Assembly (NCBI GenBank): GCA_023437225.1
Contig: JAEZGS010000016.1
Coordinates: 1 to 64,000, forward strand
Source: Bacteroidota bacterium
GTDB lineage: Bacteria; Bacteroidota; Bacteroidia; Chitinophagales; Chitinophagaceae
DNA length: 64,000 bases
Reading direction: 5' to 3'
This document shows positions 34,488 through 43,231 of this stretch, in pieces; position 1 is the first letter of the stretch; each line of letters begins with the position of its first letter. The notes below the pieces were generated by a model that was given only the letters and a program-made list of their open reading frames with translations, was not told the origin of the DNA and made no database searches. The translations under genes were made by a program, and so were the position numbers.

Positions 34488-34757
34488 ATGGGTCGTTCAA
34501 TTAAAAAAGGTCCTTACGTAGCTGCAAAACTGGAGCAGAAAGTACTCGGCATCAACGAGGGCAAATCAAAGAAAGGTGTTATCAAAACCTGGAGTCGTCG
34601 TTCTACCATCACTCCTGATTTTGTAGGCCACACATTCGCTGTACATAACGGAAACAAGTTTATACCTGTGTATGTTACAGAGTTCATGGTTGGACACAAA
34701 CTTGGTGAGTTCGCTCCTACCAGGAACTTCAAAGGACACTCAAGTAAAAAAGTATAG
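34488..34757 (+). CDS. rpsS: 30S ribosomal protein S19
   Basis: 89 residues. [11 protein letters not shown] and [17 protein letters not shown] are family signatures. Contacts S13 in the 30S head; the S13 gene is not in this window. Confidence 0.98.
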   Translation: MGRSIKKGPYVAAKLEQKVLGINEGKSKKGVIKTWSRRSTITPDFVGHTFAVHNGNKFIPVYVTEFMVGHKLGEFAPTRNFKGHSSKKV

Positions 34758-34816
34758 TAATAAATGGGGGCGGGAAAGGATGGTATCCGGACCTGCAGCC
34801 TTGAAATAACAATAAA

Positions 34817-35161
34817 ATGGAAGCAGTAGCTAAACTTAAGAATTATCCAACATCTCCCCGCAGGATGCGTTTGCTGGCTGATGAGATCCGTGGAATGGGT
34901 GTAGAGAAGGCTTTGGCTTTATTGGAGCACCACCCGCAGCATTCTTCAACGCCTCTTTTCAAGTTGTTGAAGAGCGCAATCGCAAACTGGGAACAGAAGA
35001 ATGAGGGAAATAGTGCGGCAGATGCCAACCTGGTAGTTAAAACAATTTTTGTTGATGGTGCACGTACGCTCAAAAGGATGCTGCCTGCTCCACAGGGTAG
35101 GGCATACAGGATGCGCAAGCGCAGCAACCATGTGACCTTGATTGTAGATTCAAAAAATTAA
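34817..35161 (+). CDS. rplV: 50S ribosomal protein L22
   Basis: 114 residues. The tunnel-lining beta hairpin is around [23 protein letters not shown] (near 82-104; given as [15 protein letters not shown]). Changes there can give macrolide resistance; the loop here looks complete. The 59-base spacer before it has a GGAT-GGT-ATCC mini-hairpin. Confidence 0.97.
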   Translation: MEAVAKLKNYPTSPRRMRLLADEIRGMGVEKALALLEHHPQHSSTPLFKLLKSAIANWEQKNEGNSAADANLVVKTIFVDGARTLKRMLPAPQGRAYRMRKRSNHVTLIVDSKN

Positions 35162-35186
35162 TTGATTAAAATATTCAAACCATAAT

Positions 35187-35972
35187 ATGGGTCAGAAAAC
35201 AAATCCTATTGGTGCCAGGTTAGGGATCATCCGCGGTTGGGAATCTAACTGGTATGGTAACAAAAAAGATTATGCTACCAAGTTGATCGAGGACAATAAG
35301 ATCAGGACTTACCTGAATGCCCGTATCAACAAGGGTGGTATTTCGAAGATCGTTATTGAGCGTACACTCAATAAGCTTATCGTTACCATTCATACATCCA
35401 AGCCCGGTATCATCATAGGTAAAGGCGGTGGTGAAGTTGACCGTATCAAGGAAGAGTTGAAGAAATTAACCGGAAAGGAAGATGTTCAGATCAACATTCT
35501 CGAGATCCGTCGCCCCGAGCTGGATGCAATGATCGTTGCAGATACTATTGCACGCCAGATCGAGAACCGTATTAACTACAAACGTGCTATCAAAATGGCG
35601 ATCGCTTCTGCACTTCGTATGGGTGCTGAAGGTATCAAAGTGAAGGTTAGCGGACGTTTGGGTGGTGCAGAGATCGCACGTTCTGAAGAGATCAAGCAGG
35701 GACGTACGCCGCTGCACACGTTAAGAATGGATATTGATTATGCGAACGTATTTGCGTTGACAGTATACGGTAAGATCGGTATCAAGGTATGGATCTGTAA
35801 AGGTGAAGTACTTGGTAAGAGAGATCTTAATCCGAACCTCATCAGCGGTAAAGAAGGAGCTGGTCCTGGTGAGAGAAGAGGCGAAAGACCTGACAGGGGC
35901 GATCGTGGTGGAGACAGAAGAGGTGGAGGCGACAGAAGGCCGGGTGGTCCGCGCAGAGATGCGAAAAGATAA
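35187..35972 (+). CDS. rpsC: 30S ribosomal protein S3 with Gly/Arg/Asp-rich tail
   Basis: 261 residues, longer than the roughly 210-235 of most S3. The core (1-215) carries the KH domain with [15 protein letters not shown] near 73-87. The last 35 residues are low complexity and rich in Arg, Gly, Asp and Pro ([20 protein letters not shown]). Such tails are common in Bacteroidota S3 and are expected to be disordered on the ribosome surface near the mRNA entry site. Confidence 0.97.
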   Translation: MGQKTNPIGARLGIIRGWESNWYGNKKDYATKLIEDNKIRTYLNARINKGGISKIVIERTLNKLIVTIHTSKPGIIIGKGGGEVDRIKEELKKLTGKEDVQINILEIRRPELDAMIVADTIARQIENRINYKRAIKMAIASALRMGAEGIKVKVSGRLGGAEIARSEEIKQGRTPLHTLRMDIDYANVFALTVYGKIGIKVWICKGEVLGKRDLNPNLISGKEGAGPGERRGERPDRGDRGGDRRGGGDRRPGGPRRDAKR

Positions 35973-36006
35973 TCAAACAAATTTTCAACTTATCAAATTG
36001 TAATAA

Positions 36007-36426
36007 ATGTTACAGCCGAAAAGAACCAAACACAGGAAAGCGCAGAAAGGACGTATCCGCGAAGTAGCTAAGCGTGGTTCTACTATTTCATTCGGATCAT
36101 TCGCCCTGAAGGCTCTTGAGCCCATCTGGTTGAATAACCGCCAGATCGAAGCTGCCCGCCAGGCTCTTACCCGTTCTATGAAACGTGAAGGGAATGTGTG
36201 GATCCGTGTTTTCCCTGATAAACCAATTACCCGCAAGCCACTTGAAGTGAGGATGGGTAAGGGTAAAGGTAACCCTGAATTCTGGGCTGCTGTTGTAGAA
36301 CCAGGTCGTATCCTGTTTGAATGCGATGGCGTTCCTGAAGATGTAGCAAAGACAGCACTTGAACTTGCTGCCCAGAAGCTGCCGATCAAAACGAAATTCA
36401 TTGTTCGCAGAGATTATGCAGCATAA
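36007..36426 (+). CDS. rplP: 50S ribosomal protein L16
   Basis: 139 residues. [16 protein letters not shown] start and [18 protein letters not shown] near residue 79 identify it. Sits near the A-site tRNA. The 67-base spacer that follows has a TGCC-TTCG-GGTA mini-hairpin. Confidence 0.98.
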   Translation: MLQPKRTKHRKAQKGRIREVAKRGSTISFGSFALKALEPIWLNNRQIEAARQALTRSMKREGNVWIRVFPDKPITRKPLEVRMGKGKGNPEFWAAVVEPGRILFECDGVPEDVAKTALELAAQKLPIKTKFIVRRDYAA

Positions 36427-36493
36427 AGTTTGAAAAGATGATGCCTTCGGGTAAAATCAAATTTTCAAAACAAAAAATTTTCAAATTACTACC

Positions 36494-36703
36494 ATGTCAA
36501 AGAGAATTGATTTCGTAAAGGGGTTGAAAGAGATGAACGAGGCCGACCTGAAAGCCAGGATCAAAGAAGATGAGCTTCGTTTGAAAAAGCTGGAGTTTGC
36601 ACATGCGATCTCTCCGCTTGAAAATCCCATGAGCGTGCGCAGCCTCCGCAAGGACCTGGCCCGTCTTAAAACCGAATTGAATAAAAGAGCATTAGGTATC
36701 TAA
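36494..36703 (+). CDS. rpmC: 50S ribosomal protein L29
   Basis: 69 residues, two long helices. LKEMNEADLKARIKEDELRL and the SPLENPMSVRSLRKDLARLKT segment fit L29. It is a neighbour of L23 at the exit tunnel. Confidence 0.95.
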   Translation: MSKRIDFVKGLKEMNEADLKARIKEDELRLKKLEFAHAISPLENPMSVRSLRKDLARLKTELNKRALGI

Positions 36704-36723
36704 CCTAAATAAATACAAAGAAA

Positions 36724-36981
36724 ATGGCTGAAAGAAATTTGCGTAAAACAAGAACCGGTGTTGTTACCAGCAACAAGATGCAAAAGACCATCACTGTTGC
36801 GGTTGAAAGAAAAGTAAAGCACCCGATCTATGGTAAGTTCGTAAAGAAGACTACCAAATTTCACGCACATGATGAAAAGAATGAGTGCACTATTGGCGAC
36901 CTCGTTCGTATCATGGAAACCCGTCCGCTGAGCAAGACCAAGCGTTGGAGACTGGTTGAAGTAGTTGAAAAAGCGAAATAA
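36724..36981 (+). CDS. rpsQ: 30S ribosomal protein S17
   Basis: 85 residues. [18 protein letters not shown] (12-29) and [20 protein letters not shown] are family signatures. A 119-base spacer with a GNRA-capped hairpin follows before rplN. Confidence 0.97.
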   Translation: MAERNLRKTRTGVVTSNKMQKTITVAVERKVKHPIYGKFVKKTTKFHAHDEKNECTIGDLVRIMETRPLSKTKRWRLVEVVEKAK

Positions 36982-37068
36982 GCAAAAACAAATGGGCTCT
37001 GCCAGGTGAAGGAACCCTGTGTTAACCCGAAATAATAATCAGTGATCGCGTTAAGCGGTCCGGAAACA

Positions 37069-37087
37069 TGCCCGGGCAACCGGGGCA
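37069..37087 (+). other. GNRA-capped hairpin in rpsQ-rplN spacer
   Basis: CCCGG (37071-37075), GCAA loop, CCGGG (37080-37084), extended by T-A and G-C pairs outside a single bulged G. The core CCGGGCAACCGGG is shared with the rpsJ-rplC spacer at 31763. It ends 13 bases before the rplN start. Confidence 0.6.
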
Positions 37088-37100
37088 AAACTCTAACAAG

Positions 37101-37469
37101 ATGATCCAGCAAGAAAGCAGACTAAACGTAGCTGATAACAGTGGTGCAAAAGAGGTACTGTGTATCCGCGTGTTGGGTAACAGTGGTCAGGATTACGCAA
37201 AGATCGGCGACAAGATCGTAGTAACCGTTAAAGACGCGATCCCTGCAGGTGGTATCAAAAAAGGTACAGTAGCCAAAGCAGTAATCGTGCGTACGAAAAA
37301 CAAATTACGTCGTAAGGATGGTTCATATATCCGTTTCGATGACAATGCAGTTGTATTGCTCAACGCATCTGACGAGCCTCGTGGTACCCGCATCTTCGGG
37401 CCCGTTGCCAGAGAGTTGCGTGATAAAGGATACATGAAGATCATCTCCCTTGCTCCTGAGGTTCTCTAA
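37101..37469 (+). CDS. rplN: 50S ribosomal protein L14
   Basis: 122 residues from [18 protein letters not shown]; an in-frame upstream start at 37068 runs through the hairpin and is rejected. Contacts L19 and the 16S rRNA bridge. Confidence 0.98.
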   Translation: MIQQESRLNVADNSGAKEVLCIRVLGNSGQDYAKIGDKIVVTVKDAIPAGGIKKGTVAKAVIVRTKNKLRRKDGSYIRFDDNAVVLLNASDEPRGTRIFGPVARELRDKGYMKIISLAPEVL

Positions 37470-37502
37470 AACCCCGGCAAGGCCAACGAATTCAGTAATA
37501 AA

Positions 37503-37515
37503 CTCTCGCAGAGAG
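37503..37515 (+). other. Small hairpin in rplN-rplX spacer
   Basis: CTCTC and GAGAG arms with a 3-base loop, 17 bases before the rplX ATG. It could be chance. Confidence 0.3.
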
Positions 37516-37532
37516 AGACAAAGAATATAAAA

Positions 37533-37871
37533 ATGAATAACAGATTCAAAGCCAAGTTCAATATTAAAAAAGGCGACACTGTAGTTGTGATCGCTGGCGA
37601 CGACAAAGATCTGAAGAAACCACGCAAGGTGCTGGAAGTATTCCCGGATAAGGCAAGGGTTGTTGTTGAGGGCGTTAATATTGTTACAAGGCACACGAAG
37701 CCTTCTGCTCGTGATACCAAAGGTGGTATCGTGAAGCGTGAAGCTGCCATCAGTATTTCCAATGTAATGCTGTGGGATGCCAAAGCCGGTGCTGCTACCA
37801 GGGTTAAGCGCAGCAGGGAGACTGGCAAATTGGTAAGAGTATTAAAAAAATCCGGTGAGGTTATTAAATAA
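37533..37871 (+). CDS. rplX: 50S ribosomal protein L24
   Basis: 112 residues. [22 protein letters not shown] near residue 8 is the KOW motif (given in short form: [13 protein letters not shown]). Assembly-initiating protein. Confidence 0.97.
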   Translation: MNNRFKAKFNIKKGDTVVVIAGDDKDLKKPRKVLEVFPDKARVVVEGVNIVTRHTKPSARDTKGGIVKREAAISISNVMLWDAKAGAATRVKRSRETGKLVRVLKKSGEVIK

Positions 37872-37879
37872 TTATCGAA

Positions 37880-38458
37880 ATGAGCACAACAAAATATACT
37901 CCGAGATTAGCAGATAAGTACAAGAACGATGTTGTACCTGCTTTGATGAAGCGCTTCAACTACGATAGTGTTATGCAGGTTCCCCGTTTGGAGAAGATCT
38001 GTCTTAACCGTGGTGTGAATGGTGCTGTTACGGATAAGAAGCTTGTAGATATCGCGGTTGATGAGCTGACAACCATTTCAGGTCAGAAAGCGATTCCTAC
38101 ATTGTCAAAGAAAGACATCTCCAACTTCAAATTGCGTAAGCACATGCCAATCGGTGCACGTGTAACTTTGCGCGGTACGAAGATGTACGAATTCCTCGAC
38201 AGGCTCATCGCTGTTGCATTGCCAAGGGTTCGTGACTTCAAGGGAGTGAATGAAAAAGCATTTGATGGCCGTGGTAACTATACACTCGGTGTAACCGAGC
38301 AGATCATTTTCCCTGAGATCGATATCGATAAAGTGAATAAGATCACCGGTATGGACATCACATTTGTTACCACTGCTGGTACTAATGAAGAAGCATATGA
38401 ATTGCTGAAGGAACTTGGAATGCCTTTCAGAAACATCCGCAAGGGTGAAGAACAATAA
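37880..38458 (+). CDS. rplE: 50S ribosomal protein L5
   Basis: 192 residues. Binds 5S rRNA and contacts P-site tRNA. Typical motifs: [13 protein letters not shown] near 34 and [21 protein letters not shown] near 115-135. Eight bases after rplX. Confidence 0.98.
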   Translation: MSTTKYTPRLADKYKNDVVPALMKRFNYDSVMQVPRLEKICLNRGVNGAVTDKKLVDIAVDELTTISGQKAIPTLSKKDISNFKLRKHMPIGARVTLRGTKMYEFLDRLIAVALPRVRDFKGVNEKAFDGRGNYTLGVTEQIIFPEIDIDKVNKITGMDITFVTTAGTNEEAYELLKELGMPFRNIRKGEEQ

Positions 38459-38484
38459 ACCATACAGATAAACAACAATAAATT

Positions 38485-38754
38485 ATGGCAAAAGAATCAG
38501 TAAAAGCCAGGGGTAGAAAAAGGGAGCGTCTTGTTGCCCAATTCGCCGAGAAGCGTGCAGCATTGAAAGCGGCAGGTGACTGGCAGGCATTGGATGCCCT
38601 TCCTAAGAACTCTTCAAAAGTTCGTTTGAAGAACCGTTGCGAGCTTACAGGTCGCCCCAGGGGATACATGAGGTACTTCGGTCTGTCGCGCGTAATGTTC
38701 CGCGATATGGCTTTGGCAGGTAAGATCCCGGGTCTTAAGAAAGCCAGCTGGTAA
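38485..38754 (+). CDS. rpsN: 30S ribosomal protein S14
   Basis: 89 residues; the zinc-free (C-) long form. [20 protein letters not shown] near 52-71 is the signature and lacks the CxxC pairs of the zinc form. Confidence 0.98.
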   Translation: MAKESVKARGRKRERLVAQFAEKRAALKAAGDWQALDALPKNSSKVRLKNRCELTGRPRGYMRYFGLSRVMFRDMALAGKIPGLKKASW

Positions 38755-38789
38755 TTATTTTCCTATAACAATTCATAACTGAATATAAA

Positions 38790-39188
38790 ATGGTAACAGA
38801 TCCTATAGCAGATTTTCTGACTCGCGTGCGCAATGCGCAAATGGCAGGTCACAGGATCGTGGAGATCCCTGCTTCTAACCTGAAAAAACGTATCACCGAG
38901 ATATTGTATGACCAGGGATATATTTTGAAATACAAGTTTGAGGACGATAGCAAACAAGGCGTTATCAAGATCGCTTTGAAATACGATCCTCAATCAAAAG
39001 AACCTGCCATCAAATCTCTGGAAAGGATCAGTCGCCCGGGTTTGCGTCAGTACTCTAGTCCGAGCGAATTCCGCCGTGTGAAGAACGGTCTTGGCATCGC
39101 TATCGTTAGTACATCGAAAGGTGTAATGACCGATAAGCAGGCAAAAGCGCAGAATGTTGGCGGAGAAGTTCTTTGTTTCGTTTACTAA
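38790..39188 (+). CDS. rpsH: 30S ribosomal protein S8
   Basis: 132 residues. [18 protein letters not shown] at the start and [20 protein letters not shown] at the end identify it. In E. coli S8 represses the spc operon; no equivalent site was recognised. A 145-base spacer follows. Confidence 0.98.
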   Translation: MVTDPIADFLTRVRNAQMAGHRIVEIPASNLKKRITEILYDQGYILKYKFEDDSKQGVIKIALKYDPQSKEPAIKSLERISRPGLRQYSSPSEFRRVKNGLGIAIVSTSKGVMTDKQAKAQNVGGEVLCFVY

Positions 39189-39333
39189 TAGTAAGGAACC
39201 AATAAGCCTGTTGCGGGGATCGGAAGTGTACCCGTTGCAGTAAGAGGCAGAATGATAATTAAGTTTTCTATACGGAACTGAACACGTTCCACCTCTCACA
39301 TTTCCAGGATTAATAATTTCAAATACAAATTTT
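39189..39333 (+). other. Spacer between rpsH and rplF with nested hairpin
   Basis: 145 bases. GGAAC (39274-39278) and GTTCC (39286-39290) form a hairpin, and AGAGG (39243-39247) with CCTCT (39292-39296) can close around it. CGGG (39214-39217) and CCCG (39231-39234) form another. No coding frame. Confidence 0.4.
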
Positions 39334-39888
39334 ATGTCTCGTATAGGTAAGAAGCCGGTTGTCGTTCCATCAGGTGTAACCATCACAGTTGGAAAGGATA
39401 ATGTTATCACAGTAAAAGGACCGAAGGGTGAACTGAAGCAGGAAATTGACCGCGACATCACCGTAGAAGTTAAAGACGGACAGATCGAACTGACCCGTCC
39501 TACAGACCAGATCCGTCACCGTGCAATGCATGGTTTGTACCGCTCCCTGGTTAATAACATGGTTAAGGGTGTAACTGAAGGATTCAAGAAAAATCTTGAA
39601 TTAGTGGGTGTGGGTTTTAAAGCAGCAAATACAGGGAATGTTCTTGACCTTTCGTTAGGATATTCTCACAACATAATTTTCGAAGTGCCTTCGGAACTGA
39701 AGGTTACTACCGGACAGGAAAAAGGGGATAACCCGAAGATTTACCTGGAAGGAATCGATAAGCAATTGATCGGACAGGTAGCAGCGAAGTTGCGCAGTCT
39801 CCGTAAGCCGGAGCCTTACAAAGGAAAAGGTGTGAAGTATGTGGGTGAAGCGATCCGTCGTAAGGCAGGTAAAGCGGCCGGTAAATAA
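39334..39888 (+). CDS. rplF: 50S ribosomal protein L6
   Basis: 184 residues, two alpha/beta domains. MSRIGKKPVVVPSGV start and KPEPYKGKGVKYVGEAIRRKAGK at the C terminus (near 160-182; short form EPYKGKGVKYVGE) are typical. Confidence 0.98.
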   Translation: MSRIGKKPVVVPSGVTITVGKDNVITVKGPKGELKQEIDRDITVEVKDGQIELTRPTDQIRHRAMHGLYRSLVNNMVKGVTEGFKKNLELVGVGFKAANTGNVLDLSLGYSHNIIFEVPSELKVTTGQEKGDNPKIYLEGIDKQLIGQVAAKLRSLRKPEPYKGKGVKYVGEAIRRKAGKAAGK

Positions 39889-39900
39889 TTAGTTTGACGT

Positions 39901-39927
39901 TTGAGGATCGTATGATGCGATCCTCAA
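39901..39927 (+). other. Strong hairpin in rplF-rplR spacer
   Basis: Perfect 10-base arms TTGAGGATCG and CGATCCTCAA with a 7-base loop, 12 bases after the rplF stop. No T-run follows, so it is not a standard terminator. Confidence 0.65.
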
Positions 39928-39957
39928 TCTCAAATACATAATCCTCTAATCAATAAG

Positions 39958-39976
39958 CTCCCGGCAGTATCGGGAG
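39958..39976 (+). other. Second hairpin in rplF-rplR spacer
   Basis: CTCCCG (39958-39963) and CGGGAG (39971-39976) with a 7-base loop, 16 bases before the rplR ATG. Confidence 0.5.
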
Positions 39977-39992
39977 ATCAAATAAGAAACAA

Positions 39993-40346
39993 ATGGGAAC
40001 TAAACTCGAAAGAAGACAGAAGATCCGCTACAGGATTCGTAAGAAAATAACAGGTACATCTGAAAAGCCACGCCTGTCTGTCTTCAGAAGCAATACAGAG
40101 ATCTATTGTCAGCTGATCGATGATGTGAACAGCGTAACGCTTGCATCGGCATCTTCGCGTGACAAGGACATTGCAGCTCAGAAAGGAACGAAGGTGGAGA
40201 AGTCGAAAATGGTGGGAGAGGCAATCGCAAGAAAAGCAAAGGAACTCAATATTACTACCTGCGTGTTTGATCGTGGTGGAAACCTTTACCATGGCCGCGT
40301 GAAGAGTGTTGCAGATGGTGCACGTGAGGGTGGACTTGAATTCTAA
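39993..40346 (+). CDS. rplR: 50S ribosomal protein L18
   Basis: 117 residues. [28 protein letters not shown] near 7-34 (short form: [12 protein letters not shown]) is the signature. Binds 5S rRNA with L5. Confidence 0.98.
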   Translation: MGTKLERRQKIRYRIRKKITGTSEKPRLSVFRSNTEIYCQLIDDVNSVTLASASSRDKDIAAQKGTKVEKSKMVGEAIARKAKELNITTCVFDRGGNLYHGRVKSVADGAREGGLEF

Positions 40347-40381
40347 TCTTAAAATTTAATTTCAAATTTCAAATTGAAATA

Positions 40382-40900
40382 ATGGCAAAAGTTAATCTAA
40401 ACAGAGTTAAAGCCGGAGACCTGGAGTTGAAGGAAAAAGTGGTTGCTATCAACAGGGTAGTAAAAACTACAAAAGGTGGCCGTGCTTTCAGCTTTTCTGC
40501 TCTTGTTGTGGTAGGTAATGAGAATGGTGTGGTAGGTCATGGACTTGGTAAAGCGAAAGAAGTTCAGGAAGCGATCACAAAAGGTATCGAAGATGCGAAG
40601 AAGAATCTGATCAAAGTTCCCATCATGCATGGTACTATTCCTCACGACCAGCTTGCAAAGGATGGTGCTGCAAAAGTATTGATCAAGCCAGCCGCACAAG
40701 GTACTGGTGTGATCGCAGGAGGTAGCATGCGTGCAGTTTTGGAAAGCGCTGGTGTTACAGACGTATTGGCAAAATCACTTGGTTCTGCAAATCCTCACAA
40801 CGTGGTGAAAGCAACCGTTACTGCATTGGCAATGTTGCGTGAGCCAATAAGTGTTGCGAAACAAAGGAACCTAAACCTGAAGAAGGTTTTCAACGGGTAA
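40382..40900 (+). CDS. rpsE: 30S ribosomal protein S5
   Basis: 172 residues. [19 protein letters not shown] and [17 protein letters not shown] are family signatures. Mutations in the loop before residue 40 are a known cause of spectinomycin resistance in other species; the loop looks normal here. Confidence 0.98.
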   Translation: MAKVNLNRVKAGDLELKEKVVAINRVVKTTKGGRAFSFSALVVVGNENGVVGHGLGKAKEVQEAITKGIEDAKKNLIKVPIMHGTIPHDQLAKDGAAKVLIKPAAQGTGVIAGGSMRAVLESAGVTDVLAKSLGSANPHNVVKATVTALAMLREPISVAKQRNLNLKKVFNG

Positions 40901-40931
40901 ACAGTTAAGCTAACTATTTCAAATTAATTGC

Positions 40932-41117
40932 ATGAAAAAGGTAAAGATAACGCAGGTTAAAAGTGCTATTGACAGACCGGAGCGTCAGAAGCTCACGCTG
41001 AAAGCACTTGGCCTCAACAAGATGAACTCTTCCAGGGAAGTAGAAGCAACTCCACAAGTGCTGGGTATGATCCGCAAGGTGGAACACCTGCTTGTTATCG
41101 AAGATGTTCAGGGATAG
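40932..41117 (+). CDS. rpmD: 50S ribosomal protein L30
   Basis: 61 residues. KVKITQVKSAIDRPERQKLTL at the N terminus (short form: QVKSAIDRPERQKLTLKALG near 8-27) identifies it. 31 bases after rpsE. Confidence 0.96.
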   Translation: MKKVKITQVKSAIDRPERQKLTLKALGLNKMNSSREVEATPQVLGMIRKVEHLLVIEDVQG

Positions 41118-41126
41118 TGATATCCA

Positions 41127-41151
41127 TTTCCGCAAGCAGAGCAACCGGAAA
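41127..41151 (+). other. Hairpin in rpmD-rplO spacer
   Basis: TTTCCG (41127-41132) and CGGAAA (41146-41151) arms with a 13-base loop. Confidence 0.4.
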
Positions 41152-41172
41152 GTAAATTAATTAATTAAGCGA

Positions 41173-41185
41173 GGGGCGATTCCCC
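41173..41185 (+). other. GC-rich hairpin in rpmD-rplO spacer
   Basis: GGGG and CCCC arms with a CGATT loop, 19 bases before the rplO ATG. Confidence 0.4.
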
Positions 41186-41204
41186 GTAAGTAAAAATCAA
41201 ACAA

Positions 41205-41651
41205 ATGAGACTTAACGAAATCAGGCCTGCAAAAGGCGCAACTCACAAAGCTAAGCGTCTCGGACGCGGTGAAGCTTCAGGTAAAGGTGGTACATCTACA
41301 AAAGGTAACAAGGGTGGTCAGAGCCGTGCTGGTTACAGCAGCAAACTGCATCACGAAGGTGGACAGATGCCTATCCAGCGTCGTTTACCGAAGCGCGGAT
41401 TTAAGAATCCACATCGTGTAGAATATAAAGTATTCAACCTCGGCCAGATCGAGCAGATCATTGAAAAATACGGCATCCAGGAATTTACTGTGGATACCCT
41501 TTATGTGAACGGATTGGTTAACCGTACCGACAAAGTAAAAGTTCTTGGTAATGGTGAACTCACTTCAAAAGTTACCATTAAAGTGAATGCAGTAAGCGAA
41601 AAGGCAAAGTCTGCCATCGAAGCAGCCGGCGGTTCCGTAGAAATTGTGTAA
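41205..41651 (+). CDS. rplO: 50S ribosomal protein L15
   Basis: 148 residues. KRLGRGEASGKGGTSTKGNKGGQ near 18-40 (short form: GRGEASGKGGTSTKGNKGG) is the Gly-rich N-terminal signature. A secY-specific promoter-like site follows in the downstream spacer. Confidence 0.98.
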   Translation: MRLNEIRPAKGATHKAKRLGRGEASGKGGTSTKGNKGGQSRAGYSSKLHHEGGQMPIQRRLPKRGFKNPHRVEYKVFNLGQIEQIIEKYGIQEFTVDTLYVNGLVNRTDKVKVLGNGELTSKVTIKVNAVSEKAKSAIEAAGGSVEIV

Positions 41652-41679
41652 GCTATTTTTATTTATATTGCGGGACGTT

Positions 41680-41687
41680 TATGTTTG
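41680..41687 (+). promoter_or_regulatory. Possible internal promoter TATGTTTG before secY
   Basis: Full TAnnTTTG match in the rplO-secY spacer, 113 bases before the GTG start. No clear -33 partner. Confidence 0.4.
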
Positions 41688-41717
41688 CCTACAATAACTA
41701 TACTTGTATATGAGACG

Positions 41718-41758
41718 CAGGTTTGCAAGCTTGAATGTACTTCGACTTGTCAAACCTG
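41718..41758 (+). other. Long hairpin before secY
   Basis: Arm CAGGTTTGCAAG (41718-41729) pairs with CTTG-T-CAAACCTG (41746-41758), 12 pairs with one bulged T, loop of 16 bases. No T-run follows. It lies 42 bases before the secY start. Confidence 0.6.
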
Positions 41759-41800
41759 TTTCTGTTTTGATTGAATGGACTATTTAAATTGCTGCGATTC

Positions 41801-43135
41801 GTGAAAAAATTCATACAAACGCTTAAGAATATCTGGAGTATCGAAGAGTTAAGAAGTAAGATTCTTATGACCTTGCTTCTCATCGCGATCTACCGTCTTG
41901 GTACTCACATTGTACTTCCTGGTATTGATCCTACAAAGATCGATGCGAGTGCCGCTACCGGTGGTATTCTCGGATTGATCGATGCTTTTGCAGGTGGTGC
42001 CTTTAGCCAGGCCTCCATTCTTGCATTGGGTATCATGCCTTACATCTCTGCATCGATCTTCATGCAGCTGGCAACTATCCTTTATCCTCCGTTCCAAAAG
42101 ATGCAGAAAGAAGGTGAAAGCGGCCGCAAAAAGATCAACCAGTATACGCGTTATCTAACCGTTGCTGTAGCAATACTGCAGGCAAGCGCTTATGTTTCCT
42201 ACCTGCATTCACCAGGGTATGCTGAGGCTATCATCACATCCTATTCACCGTATTTCGCTGCGTCAACAACCATTATCCTTACGGCTGGTACGTTGTTCGT
42301 AATGTGGCTTGGTGAAAAAATAACTGATAAAGGCCTCGGTAACGGAGCTTCTATCATCATCATGGTTGGTATCCTTGCTCGTCTGCCGCAATCATTCTGG
42401 CAGGAGTGGCAGGCTAAGATACCGCAGGGTGGCGGTGGTCTGTTGATCTTTGTTATCGAGATCGCTGTACTGATAGCTGTAATTACCGGTCTGATCGTGC
42501 TGATCCAGGGAGTTCGCAAAATACCCGTACAGTATGCAAAGCAGATCGTTGGCAACAGGCAATTTGGTGGAGCTCGCCAGTTTCTTCCAATGAAAGTGAA
42601 TAGTTCAGGTGTAATGCCGATCATCTTCGCGCAGGCAATCCTGTTCTTACCCACGCTGCTGTCAAGCTTTGAAACAACACAGGGTATTGCACGTGTATTC
42701 AGTGATCATAGTAACTTCTGGTACATGGCGGTTTATGCGTTCATGGTTATCGGATTTACCTTCCTTTATACAGCGCTTATCTTCAACCCAAAGCAGATCG
42801 CTGACGATCTTAAACGGAACAACGGCTTTGTTCCCGGAGTGAAGCCCGGGCAGCCCACTGCTGATTACATCGGTGCCGTGATGGACAAGATCACATTGCC
42901 AGGTGCCATACTGTTAGCTGTTGTAGGTATTCTGCCAGGTTTTGCCCAGCGCCTTGGTGTACAGCCAAGTTTCTCTTCTTTCTTTGGAGGTACATCATTG
43001 CTGATCATGGTTGGTGTGGTACTTGACACATTGCAGCAAATAGAAACACAGTTGCTGATGCGCCAATACGACGGGCTTATGAAAAGCGGACGTATTCAGG
43101 GCAGACAAACGGTTTCGCCGGCATCATCGATATAG
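41801..43135 (+). CDS. secY: Protein translocase subunit SecY
   Basis: Channel subunit of the Sec translocon. 444 residues from a GTG at 41801 giving MKKFIQTLKNIWSIEELRSK, the usual N terminus; an in-frame TTG at 41771 would add ten residues. Ten membrane segments are expected and visible. The plug/TM2 region GAFSQASILALGIMPYISASI lies near 69-89 (short form: ALGIMPYISASI), and the C-terminal part has FFGGTSLLIMVGVVLDT. It has its own spacer with a promoter-like site and a hairpin. Confidence 0.96.
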   Translation: MKKFIQTLKNIWSIEELRSKILMTLLLIAIYRLGTHIVLPGIDPTKIDASAATGGILGLIDAFAGGAFSQASILALGIMPYISASIFMQLATILYPPFQKMQKEGESGRKKINQYTRYLTVAVAILQASAYVSYLHSPGYAEAIITSYSPYFAASTTIILTAGTLFVMWLGEKITDKGLGNGASIIIMVGILARLPQSFWQEWQAKIPQGGGGLLIFVIEIAVLIAVITGLIVLIQGVRKIPVQYAKQIVGNRQFGGARQFLPMKVNSSGVMPIIFAQAILFLPTLLSSFETTQGIARVFSDHSNFWYMAVYAFMVIGFTFLYTALIFNPKQIADDLKRNNGFVPGVKPGQPTADYIGAVMDKITLPGAILLAVVGILPGFAQRLGVQPSFSSFFGGTSLLIMVGVVLDTLQQIETQLLMRQYDGLMKSGRIQGRQTVSPASSI

Positions 43136-43188
43136 GAAGAATTTGAAATTCGACTTTCATAATTCATAATACGAAACGATACATAAAG

Positions 43189-43216
43189 CCTGGCAAAGTA
43201 ATTTGCCAGGTTTTTA
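43189..43216 (+). terminator. Rho-independent terminator between secY and map
   Basis: Perfect 9-base arms CCTGGCAAA (43189-43197) and TTTGCCAGG (43202-43210) with a GTAA loop (GNRA), then TTTTT. Confidence 0.85.
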
Positions 43217-43231
43217 ATTTGATATACAGAT

